Assembly: GCF_001440395.1 (NCBI RefSeq)
Contig: NZ_LLXZ01000185.1
Coordinates: 304-50,657 of the forward strand
Length of the DNA: 50,354 bases
Reading direction: 5' to 3'
Source of the DNA: Bradyrhizobium jicamae
GTDB taxonomy: Bacteria > Pseudomonadota > Alphaproteobacteria > Rhizobiales > Xanthobacteraceae
The notes under the pieces were generated by a model. That model had not been told where the DNA came from. It searched no databases and saw only the letters and a program-made list of their open reading frames with translations. Below, piece by piece: positions 7,857 through 16,263 of this stretch. The stretch's first letter is position 1. Every line of letters starts with the position of its first letter. A program made the translations under genes and the position numbers.

Positions 7857-8444
7857 ATGGCCACTGCAATGACCAGCGTCTCCTCTTCGCCAAGGCCGAC
7901 GCCTCCCCGGGGCTATCTGGCCGTTATCCGCACCATCGACAGGTTCACGGAGTGGACCGGTCATCTCTTCGTGCTCTTCATTATTCCCCTGGTGCTCGCC
8001 AACGTCTACGAGGTTTTCGCCCGCTACTTCCTGAAGAGTCCTACCGTCTGGGCGCTCGACGTAACGACCATGTCGTATGCGGCGCTCTTCATGCTGGGAT
8101 CGGCGCTGGCGCTGCTGAAGGGTGCGCACGTCCGCACCGACATGCTCTGGGACGGCTTCTCGGACCGCACCAAAGGCATGATCGACAGCCTCGCCTTCAT
8201 CCTGTTCTTCCTGCCGACAATGGCCGTGCTGTTCTACATCTCGATCGATGACTTCCTTTACTCGATCTCGATCGACGAGCGCTCGAGCTCCGGGGCCTGG
8301 ACGCCGATATTGTGGCCGCTACGCGGGGTTATCCCGCTCACCGCCTTCATGCTTTCCCTGCAGGGCATTTCCGAGCTCATGAAGAGCCTGTGGGCATGGC
8401 GGACCGGCGAGTTCCTGACCAGGCACGAAAAGATCGAGGTCTGA
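7857..8444 (+). CDS. TRAP transporter small permease subunit (DctQ type)
   Basis: 195 residues with four predicted membrane helices (about 38-60, 74-95, 115-140, 155-178), typical of the DctQ subunit of tripartite ATP-independent periplasmic transporters. It pairs with the large DctM subunit, which follows 2 bases after its stop codon. The conserved segment EVFARYFLKSPTVWALDVTTM matches the NVxxRYxFnxpxxWaxEv region of the family. The start ATG at 7857 is preceded by GAGGGTCAGCT. An alternative start 57 bases earlier adds no conserved sequence. Together with the convergent binding protein this forms a complete Na+-coupled TRAP system. Confidence 0.9.
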   Translation: MATAMTSVSSSPRPTPPRGYLAVIRTIDRFTEWTGHLFVLFIIPLVLANVYEVFARYFLKSPTVWALDVTTMSYAALFMLGSALALLKGAHVRTDMLWDGFSDRTKGMIDSLAFILFFLPTMAVLFYISIDDFLYSISIDERSSSGAWTPILWPLRGVIPLTAFMLSLQGISELMKSLWAWRTGEFLTRHEKIEV

Positions 8445-8446
8445 AC

Positions 8447-9982
8447 ATGGGCTATTCGGAGCTCCTTGGCCTCATCATGCTGGTCTGCATGGTCGCCGTC
8501 ATCTTCATCGGATTCCCGATCTCCTTCACGCTGCTGTTTCTCGCCATCATCTTCGGCGGCTTCGGACTGGGCTGGGAGCAGACCTTCAATCTGAGCTACC
8601 TGCAGATCTGGGGCACGATGAAGGACGAGATCTTTCCGGCCGTGCCGCTGTTCATCTTCATGGGCTACATGACCGAACAGGCCGGGCTGATGGAGCGCCT
8701 GTTCGGCGCGATGCGCAGCCTGCTCGCACCGGTACGTGGCTCGCTCTATCTGGCGGTGATCCTGACGGCGACGATCTTCGCCATGGCAACAGGCATCGTC
8801 GGCGCCGCCGTCACGGTGCTCGGCATCATGGCCGCGCCGATGATGATCAAGACCGGTTACGACGCCCGGCTGTCCGCGGGCGCCATCGCTGCCGGCGGCA
8901 CGCTCGGAATTCTCATTCCGCCCAGCGTCATGCTGGTGGTGATGGGCCCGGTGATGGGCGTGCCCGTCAACCTGCTGTACTCGGCGGCGTTCGGCCCGGG
9001 CTTCCTGCTCGCCGGCTGCTACATCGCCTACACGCTGACCCGAAGCTTCCTCAACCCGAAGCTCGGCCCGGCCATGACGATGGAGGAGCGCGAGACCGCC
9101 TACAAGGAGATGACCACCGAAAAGGTGGGAATGCCGGTATTGATCCTGGCGCTTCTCTGTCTCATGGCGATCGTCTATCTGCTCGTCTACCTGGCGCTCG
9201 GCGCTACCGGGGCCCCGTCTCTCCCGGTGACGGTCGGCGGGATCAGTGTGTCCGTTGCGGCGCTGGCGCCGGCGCTGCTGGCGGCGTGGGCCTATGTCCA
9301 CAACGCCTATTTCCGCGCCGTCGTGCTGGGCATCGCACCGCTCAGCGCGCTGATCGGCTTTACGCTTGGCACCATCGTCGGCGGCCTGGCAACGCCGACC
9401 GAGGCCGCCTCCTGCGGAGCGTTCGGCGCCACCATCCTGGCGCTCGTCTACGGCCGGCTCAACGTGCAGTCGCTCACCAATGCGGGCATCGGCACGATGG
9501 TGACCTCCGCCATGGTGCTGTTCCTGGCCGTGGCCTCCACCGTGTTCGGCGCCGTCTTCACCAAGCTCGGCTCGGCCAATCTGATCACCAATTACCTGCT
9601 CGCCGTTCCCTTGGGCGACTGGTGGAAGCTCGCCCTCATCATGGCGATCTTCTTCGTGCTCGGATGGCCGTTCGAATGGCCCGTGATCATCCTGGTATTC
9701 CTGCCGATCGCCCTGCCGGTGGTGGAAAAGCTGCAGTTGGGCCTCGGCAAGCTCGACCTGCTGATCTGGTTCGGCACGCTCACTGCCGTCAACATGCAGA
9801 CGGCTTATCTCAGTCCGCCCGTCGCCATGTCGGCCTACTATCTGCGCAACGTCGTTCCGAACTGGAGTCTTGCCACGATCTACAAGGGCATGGCCGACTA
9901 CATGGTGATCCAGGTCGTCGTCCTCAGCCTGCTGCTGCTGTGGCCGCAAATCGCGCTGTGGCTGCCACATGCGGTGAGGTAG
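8447..9982 (+). CDS. TRAP transporter large permease subunit (DctM type)
   Basis: 511 residues, almost entirely hydrophobic helices; the main transport subunit of a TRAP system. Family signatures include the N-terminal FIGFPISFTLLFLAIIFGG, VPLFIFMGYMTEQAGL, the GTLGILIPPSVMLVVMG motif near residue 150, and GWPFEWPVIILVFLPI. It is longer than the common 430-residue DctM because of an extra helical insert at about 225-300. That size is usual for the subgroup annotated as mannitol/chloroaromatic-compound TRAP transporters. The actual substrate is not known. A GC-rich hairpin separates it from the convergent binding-protein gene. Confidence 0.93.
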   Translation: MGYSELLGLIMLVCMVAVIFIGFPISFTLLFLAIIFGGFGLGWEQTFNLSYLQIWGTMKDEIFPAVPLFIFMGYMTEQAGLMERLFGAMRSLLAPVRGSLYLAVILTATIFAMATGIVGAAVTVLGIMAAPMMIKTGYDARLSAGAIAAGGTLGILIPPSVMLVVMGPVMGVPVNLLYSAAFGPGFLLAGCYIAYTLTRSFLNPKLGPAMTMEERETAYKEMTTEKVGMPVLILALLCLMAIVYLLVYLALGATGAPSLPVTVGGISVSVAALAPALLAAWAYVHNAYFRAVVLGIAPLSALIGFTLGTIVGGLATPTEAASCGAFGATILALVYGRLNVQSLTNAGIGTMVTSAMVLFLAVASTVFGAVFTKLGSANLITNYLLAVPLGDWWKLALIMAIFFVLGWPFEWPVIILVFLPIALPVVEKLQLGLGKLDLLIWFGTLTAVNMQTAYLSPPVAMSAYYLRNVVPNWSLATIYKGMADYMVIQVVVLSLLLLWPQIALWLPHAVR

Positions 9983-9989
9983 CAACAAG

Positions 9990-10010
9990 GGGCGGCGCTT
10001 GCGGCCGCCC
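9990..10010. terminator. Probable bidirectional terminator between convergent TRAP genes
   Basis: GGGCGGC and GCCGCCC arms with a 7-base loop lie in the 49-bp gap between dctM and the convergent dctP. T-rich stretches on either side are short, so termination efficiency is uncertain. Confidence 0.5.
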
Positions 10011-10031
10011 TCGATTTGCTACTGCCGGGTG

Positions 10032-11147
10032 CTATTTACCCTCCTTCGGCGGCCAGTAGTAGTCCGCCTGAAACGCGTAAGGCGGGAACATGAAGCGCTT
10101 GGCCGGCACCACCTTGGCGGCATAGGCCTTCTGAGAGTCATAGACCTTCTTGAAGAAAGGATTCTTGGCCGACTCGGCGGCCGCGAACTCATCCCAGGTC
10201 TTGAGGAAGGCCTGATTTATCTCGGGCGGCGTGGTCAGCAGCTTCACATTGTGCTTCTCCGCGAATTCGGCAATCGCATCCGCGTTCTGCCGCTGATAGC
10301 TCGCCCACCAGCGCAGAAACGTTTCCGAAAGAGCCGACTTGATGGCCTCCTTGTTCTGGTCCGGCAGGCTGTCCCACACATCCTTGTTGAAGGCCATCTC
10401 GGCCACCGACGCGCTCTCGTGCATGCCGGGCGTGTAGTGGTACTTCCACACGGTGTGCAGCCCGAGCCGCTGATCCTCGATGCCGCCGACCCACTCGGCA
10501 CAGTCGATGGTGCCGCGCTCGGCCGCGGGCAGGATCTCGCCGCCCGGCATGTTGACCACGGCCATGCCCATCTTGGAATAGAGCTCGGCAACGATGCCCG
10601 TCTGCCGGCACTTCATGCCGCGGAAGTCATTGAGGTCCTTGATCGGACGCTTGAACCAGCCGAGCGCCTGCGGGCTCGGCGGTATGCCGGGGAACGCGAC
10701 CAGGTTGAGCTTGAGTTCCTTCTGGTAAAACTCGTTCCACAGATCGAGGCCGCCGCCCTCGTAGACCCAGCCGATGAAGTCGACAGCATCCATGCCGGCA
10801 ATGCCGGCAGGCGTATTGGCGAACAGCGTCGCAGCCTTGTTCTTGCCGAACCACCAGTAGGAAATGCCCCAGGCGCCGTCGATCACCTTCTTGTGCGTTG
10901 CGTCGAGGATCTCGAACGGCGGGACGATCGCGCCGCCCGGCAGCGCCTCGATCTTGAGCTGGCCTGCCGTCAACTTGTCCACCCGGTCAGCGAGGAACTT
11001 CAAGGCGTCCTGCGTCGTGGACGACGGGGGCACTGCCGACTGGACCTTTAGTGTTCGAGGCTGCTGGGCGCGCGCCGTGACGGCGAGCGCCAATGTGGCA
11101 GAGACGGCAGCGACCAGAGCCATCCCCGTAAGCGAAATGATTTTCAT
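10032..11147 (-). CDS. TRAP transporter solute-binding protein (DctP/TakP-like)
   Basis: A 371-residue periplasmic receptor. The signal peptide MKIISLTGMALVAAVSATLALAVTARA is followed by the mature protein at about QQP. The DctP fold is shown by VQSAVPPSSTTQDALKF, LPGGAIVPPFEILDATHKKVIDGAWG, NDFRGMKCRQTG and NMPGGEILPAAERGTIDCAEWVG; the Arg in GMKCRQTG corresponds to the carboxylate-binding Arg of TRAP receptors. The family resembles TakP-like receptors for 2-oxo acids, so an organic acid is the likely ligand. The ATG ends at 11147 with AGGTAGGC just upstream. It is transcribed towards dctQM, so it has its own promoter. Confidence 0.92.
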   Translation of the reverse strand: MKIISLTGMALVAAVSATLALAVTARAQQPRTLKVQSAVPPSSTTQDALKFLADRVDKLTAGQLKIEALPGGAIVPPFEILDATHKKVIDGAWGISYWWFGKNKAATLFANTPAGIAGMDAVDFIGWVYEGGGLDLWNEFYQKELKLNLVAFPGIPPSPQALGWFKRPIKDLNDFRGMKCRQTGIVAELYSKMGMAVVNMPGGEILPAAERGTIDCAEWVGGIEDQRLGLHTVWKYHYTPGMHESASVAEMAFNKDVWDSLPDQNKEAIKSALSETFLRWWASYQRQNADAIAEFAEKHNVKLLTTPPEINQAFLKTWDEFAAAESAKNPFFKKVYDSQKAYAAKVVPAKRFMFPPYAFQADYYWPPKEGK

Positions 11148-11150
11148 TGC

Positions 11151-11184
11151 CTACCTCCCTCTAGCGTTAAGTGTCTACCTCCCT
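11151..11184. repeat. Direct repeat CTACCTCCCT upstream of dctP
   Basis: CTACCTCCCT occurs at 11151-11160 and 11175-11184. On the coding strand the inner copy includes the ribosome-binding site of the TRAP receptor (AGGTAGGC). The outer copy could be an operator half or a leftover from a short duplication. Confidence 0.45.
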
Positions 11185-11303
11185 CAAACAGTGTGCAGGC
11201 GAGCCCATCGGCGTTCTGCCGGCGAGCAATCCTATCGCAGATGGGGTGGCTTGGCTGCATATCTTAGTGAAATGCGCCTCCATCAGTTCGTCGGCCGGGT
11301 AGC

Positions 11304-12047
11304 TCAAGGACGCGCAACGAGCAACCGCTGTACGTTTTCGCCGCCTGACATCAGGGGATTTGACGGCTCGAAACGCTCGCGCAGCTCTCGCTTTCTGACG
11401 AGCGCGCGCGCAACGACAAAAGCGTCCTTCAGGGTATTGGCCTGCCGGAGTGCGACATTGAAGAAAGCATCTCCGAAATAGGTCCACTTGGCTTTGTCCT
11501 CACAGCCGAATGACGGATGGTCGGCATCGGCCGCCGTGATTACGAGCGTATCGGGGTTCGCTAGACGAGGAACAAAGACCCCGGAATAGCAGGCCGAGAT
11601 GACCACCACCTTGTATCGCATGCCGGTACGCGCCAGCATGCCCGCGAGATTGGACGGCGTCAGCGTTTGCTCAAGCCGTCCCGCTTTGACTGCGAGGCCT
11701 GCCTGCGAGCCATGCGAGGTCAGGATCAAGAGCAGAATATCATTCTCGGCGTCCATCCCATTGGCCGCCGCCTGCAAAGATGCGGCCAGGCCTTCAATCG
11801 TTGCACCTCCGCCTTTCTTCGAATTGTATTGCACGCGGATCGGGTCGCCTCCAAAGCGGGCCGCTACGACCTGTGCTGCGCCGGTCGCCTCGCGTCTAAA
11901 CACACCCTGATCGCCGAAAAGGCCGAACGACACCACGCTTACCCTGCGCACATGCCCCGCGGCGTGCACCGGCGAAACCGACGGCGTAACGGTTACGACA
12001 AAAGCGACAATCAGCGCGCTGAGCCGGTTCATCCAGCGTGGGTACAC
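11304..12047 (-). CDS. Exported C13 (legumain/caspase-fold) family peptidase-like protein
   Basis: 247 residues. A hydrophobic signal sequence at about 9-27 (cleavage near VHA-AG) is followed by a caspase-like domain. The putative dyad is His112 in LILTSHGS and Cys153 in VVISACYSG, the order and context of family C13 cysteine peptidases. The segment DTLVITAADADHPSFGCE is also typical. I place the start at the GTG ending at 12047, because TGGAGGTGAA lies right before it; the frame is open to an ATG ending at 12080, and an internal ATG at codon 6 is another option. It probably acts in the periplasm on an unknown substrate. No gene nearby suggests a target. Confidence 0.72.
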   Translation of the reverse strand: MYPRWMNRLSALIVAFVVTVTPSVSPVHAAGHVRRVSVVSFGLFGDQGVFRREATGAAQVVAARFGGDPIRVQYNSKKGGGATIEGLAASLQAAANGMDAENDILLLILTSHGSQAGLAVKAGRLEQTLTPSNLAGMLARTGMRYKVVVISACYSGVFVPRLANPDTLVITAADADHPSFGCEDKAKWTYFGDAFFNVALRQANTLKDAFVVARALVRKRELRERFEPSNPLMSGGENVQRLLVARP

Positions 12048-12264
12048 GGCTTCACCTCCACAATCAGCCTCCTGCTCCAAGGCGCAGCAGTGGCGCCTGG
12101 CCGGCCATCATCCTCTCTCAAGAGCGTTCCAGTCGCGACCAGCACATCCATAATCTACCGCCTGTAAGGCCGTTATGGCCCCGGAACGGGACCTGGAACG
12201 GGAACATCGCAACCTCGCTGCGCGTTGAGGGGGTCCATCTGAACGCATCGATGGAGGAACGCTC

Positions 12265-12795
12265 ATGCACAAAGCAACCCTGACTAGAACAACGTTGAAT
12301 AGCCTTGCAACCACATGCGTCGCCCTGGCGCTCGGTCTCGCCACGGCTCCGGCCACGGCTCAGGACTCCGGACGGATGAGGGTCGGCACGCTCACCTGCA
12401 ACATATCGCCCGGTGTCGGCATGGTTGTCGGAGGGCAGCGGCAGCTGAACTGCATCTATGCCTCCGCGAGAGGCAGGGCGCGCGAAGCCTATCAAGGCGC
12501 CGTCAGCACGCTTGGCCTCGACATCGGTGCCACGACCGGCGGCCAGATGGCTTGGGCGGTTTTCGCACCGGCCACGCTGCCCCGGGGGGCATTGGCGGGA
12601 ACCCATACGGGTGCGACCGCCGGTGGCACAGTCGGCGCCGGAGCGAGTGCCAACGTCCTGGTTGGAGGCCCGGACCGCAGGATCATCATGCAGCCGGCGT
12701 CCGTGCAGGGACAGACCGGCGTGAATATTGCCGCCGGCGTATCCACACTGGAGCTGCGGCCGGCCGCTGCGCCCGCCCGTCGCACCGCGCAGTGA
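12265..12795 (+). CDS. Exported DUF992 family protein
   Basis: 176 residues. The signal peptide (about 1-32, ending ATAQ) is followed by a DUF992 domain: RVGTLTCNISPGVGMVVG, RQLNCIYAS, YQGAVSTLGLDIGATTGG, MAWAVFAP, GTHTGATAGGTVGAGASANVLVGG. Two conserved cysteines (TLTCNIS and LNCIYA) could form a disulfide. DUF992 proteins are common exported proteins in Rhizobiales with no assigned function. The start ATG has GGAGGAACGCTC in front of it. An intrinsic terminator lies 62 bp downstream, so it is probably transcribed alone. Confidence 0.85.
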   Translation: MHKATLTRTTLNSLATTCVALALGLATAPATAQDSGRMRVGTLTCNISPGVGMVVGGQRQLNCIYASARGRAREAYQGAVSTLGLDIGATTGGQMAWAVFAPATLPRGALAGTHTGATAGGTVGAGASANVLVGGPDRRIIMQPASVQGQTGVNIAAGVSTLELRPAAAPARRTAQ

Positions 12796-12856
12796 CGACA
12801 TCATCGCAACAGAACTAGTCGGCCGCCTGCCGAAGGAATCATTGCCGCAAGATGCG

Positions 12857-12886
12857 AAAGGCGCCCTCCATTCGGGGCGCCTTTTT
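12857..12886 (+). terminator. Rho-independent terminator after the DUF992 gene
   Basis: AAAGGCGCCC pairs with GGGCGCCTTT across an 8-base loop, followed by a T-run. It sits 62 bp after the stop codon. Confidence 0.9.
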
Positions 12887-12892
12887 GTTTCG

Positions 12893-12928
12893 CCGTAGGG
12901 TGGGTGGAGCAAAGCGATACCCATCATC
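12893..12928. repeat. Short palindromic repeat, GGGTGG...ACCCAT type (copy 1)
   Basis: CCGTAGGGTGGGTGGAGCAA followed by AGCGATACCCATCATCGCGG. Near-identical copies occur at 15118-15151 and 15605-15637. The ends TGGGT and ACCCA pair, so each copy can fold into a hairpin. It directly follows the DUF992 terminator. Confidence 0.75.
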
Positions 12929-13080
12929 GCGGGCTACTTGCTGTCGCCGTAGTCGGTGGCGCGCCTGAGTTCAGCCGAACACCGAAGCACTCCCATAGTT
13001 CAAGGCAACGGCATTTACCGATTAGGACCCAATCCCCTCCGGATACGTTATCGCGCGGCGAGGTCGATCGAAGGCCGGCC

Positions 13081-14397
13081 ATGGAAACCATCGAGGCATA
13101 TCTCCGCAGGAAATACGAGGAACTGGCGTTGCTGAACGGTTTCCTCGGCACGCCCTTGGCGCTGCGGCATCCAACCTCGGTGACCGAAGTAATTGAGCAA
13201 AAATTCCACATTGCCGCAGCGCTGAAGGCTGAGCATGCGCTGCACGATTGGGCGCTCACGGAGACCGCATGGGCCCATCCGGGCCGGCTGCGCGCCGGGC
13301 CGTTCGAGTTCAGCTACGACTATCAGCGCGCCGACCTCGAAGTGCGCGGCCCATCGTTTTACCAATTTGGCAATTCGGCAGCGGCGAACCAGACCATCTA
13401 CACGTCCTCTGGAATGGCAGCGATTTCCGCACTGCTGCTGGCCTTCGCCCGCCTGGCGTCCGAGGCGGATATCCTGGTCTTGCCCGGCTCCTACGGTGAA
13501 ACCCTGGAGCTGATCGAAAATCATGTCCGGCAATTGCGCATCGTCCCGGTGGAAGGCACACCGGGCGAGCTCACCTCTCGTGCCGGCCGACCTCGAATTC
13601 TGCTGTTCGATTCCTGCATGACCGCCGCCGCCTTCGAAGCGACTCTCCGTTGCGCGAGGCCGCACCTCGATCTCGTGGTTTTTGACACGACCTGTTTTTC
13701 GACCGGCTCGGGGCGAATCCGTCGGGTTCTGAGCTGGGCGCGCCGTTGGGAAATCCCTGTCGTGCTCGTGCGCAGCCACACCAAGCTCGATTCCCTTGGA
13801 GTGGAGTATGGCCGGCTCGGCTCCGCGGTTTTCGTCGCCTGCGAAAAGCACAACGCCGCGGCGAAGCAGCAACGGCTGGCTGAACTCGCCAAGGAAATGC
13901 GCAATGCCGTGCGACTGTTCGGCGGCGCAGCAATGCCCGCACATTTCCCACCCTACGTCGGAACGAACGCCTACCGGGTGCTGACTGACAAGCGCGTCGC
14001 GGCCATCTTGCGCAACGGCAGACGGACGGCCCGCTATTTCACGTCCGCGCTCGCCGGCTCGTTGGCGGAGCTGCATTTCGCCCACGGGCTCTATATCACG
14101 CTGGCGCCCAAGCGAATGCTCGACGACAAGCAGACGAAACAGATGGCGGCGGACTTATGCGGCGATCTGAGAAAGGCCGGCTTGCCGCTACGCCACGCAG
14201 GGAGCTTCGGCTTCGATTTCGGCGCAGCGGAATGGTTCCTCGATACCGCACGCAATCGCCACGTGGTCAGGATCGCGGTGCCCGATCTTCCGACACCGCT
14301 GTGGGACGAAGTCGCGCGAGCCGTGGTGCAATGGTGGCCGGCACACGAAGGGGAACGATTTCGCTCCGCCGGCTTGCCCTTGAATGCGCCCGTGTAG
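13081..14397 (+). CDS. PLP-dependent-enzyme-like protein (fold type I), function unknown
   Basis: 438 residues. I do not recognise a named family, but the layout resembles fold-type-I PLP enzymes of the Cys/Met-metabolism group. There is a cofactor phosphate-loop-like SSGMAA at 109-114, GSYGET at 136-141, a probable PLP-ring Asp202 in VVFDTTCFS, and a likely Schiff-base Lys235 in VLVRSHTKLDSLG. A C-terminal small domain runs from about 310. The ATG at 13081 is the first plausible start, although the frame is open upstream. An 80-residue membrane protein follows 53 bp downstream on the same strand and could be a partner. Substrate unknown. Confidence 0.6.
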   Translation: METIEAYLRRKYEELALLNGFLGTPLALRHPTSVTEVIEQKFHIAAALKAEHALHDWALTETAWAHPGRLRAGPFEFSYDYQRADLEVRGPSFYQFGNSAAANQTIYTSSGMAAISALLLAFARLASEADILVLPGSYGETLELIENHVRQLRIVPVEGTPGELTSRAGRPRILLFDSCMTAAAFEATLRCARPHLDLVVFDTTCFSTGSGRIRRVLSWARRWEIPVVLVRSHTKLDSLGVEYGRLGSAVFVACEKHNAAAKQQRLAELAKEMRNAVRLFGGAAMPAHFPPYVGTNAYRVLTDKRVAAILRNGRRTARYFTSALAGSLAELHFAHGLYITLAPKRMLDDKQTKQMAADLCGDLRKAGLPLRHAGSFGFDFGAAEWFLDTARNRHVVRIAVPDLPTPLWDEVARAVVQWWPAHEGERFRSAGLPLNAPV

Positions 14398-14450
14398 GCA
14401 AATCGCGGAGCGGCGTTTTCGATATCGGTTTTCTGCGGAGCGCGAGCCTG

Positions 14451-14693
14451 ATGGATGAAATCCTGCGCTGGATGGCGACTGCCGGCACGATCGGCGCCGG
14501 GCTGGTCCTGGCCGCCCGGGCGAAGCCGCGCACGACCGGCTGGGCCTTCGTCGTGCTGAGCGGAGCATCGGCAATCTGGATCGTCGTCGGCTATCTAACC
14601 GCGGAATATGCGCTGATGGTGCAAAACATGGTGGTGACCCTCATCAACATATTCGGCGTCTACCGATGGCTGATCTGGAAAGGAAAGGTCTGA
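14451..14693 (+). CDS. Small three-helix membrane protein
   Basis: 80 residues with three hydrophobic segments (about 8-22, 30-48, 54-72) and a basic C-terminal end (WLIWKGKV). The segment QNMVVTLINIFGVYRW resembles the end of small PnuC/SemiSWEET-like membrane proteins, but the match is too short to assign. The ATG at 14451 was chosen because everything upstream in frame overlaps the preceding gene and is not hydrophobic. It lies 53 bp after the PLP-like gene and may share its transcript. Confidence 0.6.
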   Translation: MDEILRWMATAGTIGAGLVLAARAKPRTTGWAFVVLSGASAIWIVVGYLTAEYALMVQNMVVTLINIFGVYRWLIWKGKV

Positions 14694-14840
14694 AAGGCCT
14701 TGCGCTTCCCCGTCGCGGCGGCGTAGTAGCTCGGATGAGCGGCGTAACATCCGGGACAGCTGCTCACTCACCGGAACCCGTCCGCCGGCAAGCCGTTGTC
14801 CCGCGAGAACCCGATCATTAGGCACCTCGGAAGCGCGCAG

Positions 14841-15113
14841 ATGTTGAATTCCCTGACGAGGTTGGCGATCGAGGCTAACAGCGTCATTGCTCTGCGGATG
14901 ATGAAGCTCATGCTCGGCGGAAAACGCGCGGCGCGGCGCGAAGCCCGACTGATGGTGAATGAAAAGATCGATACAGCGCTCAAGGCGTCCAGGAGCCTGA
15001 TCGGCGGCGCTTCGGCCGAGGAGATCATCGCTCAGTACCGAAGGCGCGTGGCCGCCAACGCGAAACGGCTAGGCAAGGTCCGCACGGCAAAGAAGATACG
15101 ACGCCGCAAGTAG
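14841..15113 (+). CDS. Conserved-looking small basic protein, unknown function
   Basis: 90 residues, helical and amphipathic (NSLTRLAIEANSVIALRMMK), with a very basic end (KRLGKVRTAKKIRRRK). No membrane helix or signal peptide. The composition would suit a nucleic-acid- or polymer-associated protein, but no function can be assigned. The ATG at 14841 is taken as the start; the frame extends 45 bases further upstream. A short palindromic repeat follows 4 bases after the stop codon. Confidence 0.5.
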   Translation: MLNSLTRLAIEANSVIALRMMKLMLGGKRAARREARLMVNEKIDTALKASRSLIGGASAEEIIAQYRRRVAANAKRLGKVRTAKKIRRRK

Positions 15114-15117
15114 TTTG

Positions 15118-15151
15118 CCGTAGGATGGGTGGAGCGAAGCGATACCCATCA
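15118..15151. repeat. Short palindromic repeat, GATGGGT...ACCCATC type (copy 2)
   Basis: CCGTAGGATGGGTGGAGCGA followed by AGCGATACCCATCA, with perfect 7-base arms GATGGGT/ACCCATC. It lies between two convergent genes, where it might help end transcription. Confidence 0.75.
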
Positions 15152-15178
15152 TCTCACATCTCGCGTTTTGCTTCCGGA

Positions 15179-15574
15179 TCATCCCTCCCTCGTCACCGCC
15201 GTGAGATTCATCGTCAGCAACGCACCGGCCTTGGGAAGCTCCTGGACTCCAATCACCGTGCGCGCCGGCCGGCGGTCGCCCATGATCTCGACATAGGCCG
15301 CGTTCATCGTCTCGAAATCCGACATGCGCAGCAGGAAGATGTTGATGTGCGTGACATGGCTGAGGTCGGATCCCGCCGCATCGAGCATCACGATGAACGA
15401 TTTCAGGATCTGCCGTGTCTGGGCCGCGACGTCCCGCGCCAGTTGCCCGGTCGTCGGGTCGACGCCGGCCGTTCCGCCAATCGATATGTGTTCGCCAACC
15501 TTGGCGATGTGGCTGTAGGGGCCGATCGGTGTCGGCGTGTTCGGCGGCGTGAGCGTCTCGACGCGAGATTTCAT
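15179..15574 (-). CDS. RidA family (YjgF/YER057c/UK114) protein
   Basis: 131 residues, the normal family length. RidA proteins form trimers and hydrolyse reactive enamine/imine intermediates made by PLP enzymes; other subgroups act in different degradation steps. Family features: the N-terminal PIGPYSHIAKVGEHISIGGTAG, the central DLSHVTHINIFL, and the conserved C-terminal RPARTVIGVQELPKAGALL with the carboxylate-binding Arg. The start ATG ends at 15574. Short palindromic repeats flank it on both sides. A link with the PLP-like protein upstream is possible but not shown. Confidence 0.9.
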   Translation of the reverse strand: MKSRVETLTPPNTPTPIGPYSHIAKVGEHISIGGTAGVDPTTGQLARDVAAQTRQILKSFIVMLDAAGSDLSHVTHINIFLLRMSDFETMNAAYVEIMGDRRPARTVIGVQELPKAGALLTMNLTAVTREG

Positions 15575-15604
15575 TTGGCCTACCCCTTCATGGCTTCTTC
15601 AGTC

Positions 15605-15637
15605 TGTAGATGGGTGGAGCGAAAGCGATACCCATCC
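15605..15637. repeat. Short palindromic repeat, GATGGGT...ACCCATC type (copy 3)
   Basis: TGTAGATGGGTGGAGCGAAA followed by GCGATACCCATCC. Same arms as copy 2 with one extra A in the loop. Confidence 0.75.
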
Positions 15638-16263
15638 TCTCAAATTCTAATACCGCGATCGGCTTCGCTCTAACCACCCCGCATCCCGAATGAAAATGAT
15701 GAGAGCGGCATGGGGTGGTTCAGCAAAACGGTCTGGAATCTGTCCGCCGTTCCCAGGCATGGATGCAAACGAATGTGGTGAGGGGGCCGGCGCCCATGCT
15801 CCGACGTTCGATCTGGTCAAACGTCCAGCTGGCCCCGGAGATTATGAGGCAAGTGGTGCTATCGTCGCCGTGCCTGTACAAACGCCACCGCGAGCGATGC
15901 CACCAGAACGAAAGCAACGACGATGGCGAACGCTTCAAAGTGTCCCATAGCGCCGATCCCTGTCAGGTCAGCCACCCTCCCAACCTTAACTCATCGGGAG
16001 GATTGACCCGTGCGACAATTCGCATCGTAGGCCGCAATGACGCACCCTCGGAAAATTACCTTCGGACAAATGCGCGCCGGCGCGTCCGCGATGTGCTGGT
16101 TATTGCCGCGATCGCAAATGCGAGGCGCCGCACACCGCCGCGTCAAACGATGAGCGAATGATTGAGGAGAAGATGATCAGGAAGCGAACGCACGTCTTAA
16201 GGCTCGGGCGCTGGGATGCCCGATCACCAAGGAGGCAGACGATGTGCGCGAGGGCCCGTCCAA
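15638..16263. other. Gene-poor interval before the TAXI gene
   Basis: About 630 bp. Open frames here have no recognisable domain. The only candidate gene is a 29-codon hydrophobic reading frame on the minus strand (15859-15948), entered separately. No repeats or terminators were evident. Confidence 0.4.
15859..15948 (-). CDS. Possible 29-residue single-pass membrane peptide
   Basis: The frame reads MGHFEAFAIVVAFV then LVASLAVAFVQARRR and stops. It has one uninterrupted hydrophobic stretch (about 7-24) and a C-terminal Arg cluster, the usual form of small bacterial membrane peptides. AGGG lies about 9 bases upstream of the ATG. At this length an open frame is not evidence by itself; the hydrophobic design is the reason for listing it. 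Confidence 0.3.
   Translation of the reverse strand: MGHFEAFAIVVAFVLVASLAVAFVQARRR

Noticed and set aside
12893..15637. CRISPR array suggested by repeated GATGGGT units
   Set aside because: The units are hundreds of bases apart, vary in length and have genes between them; there are no regular spacers or cas genes.
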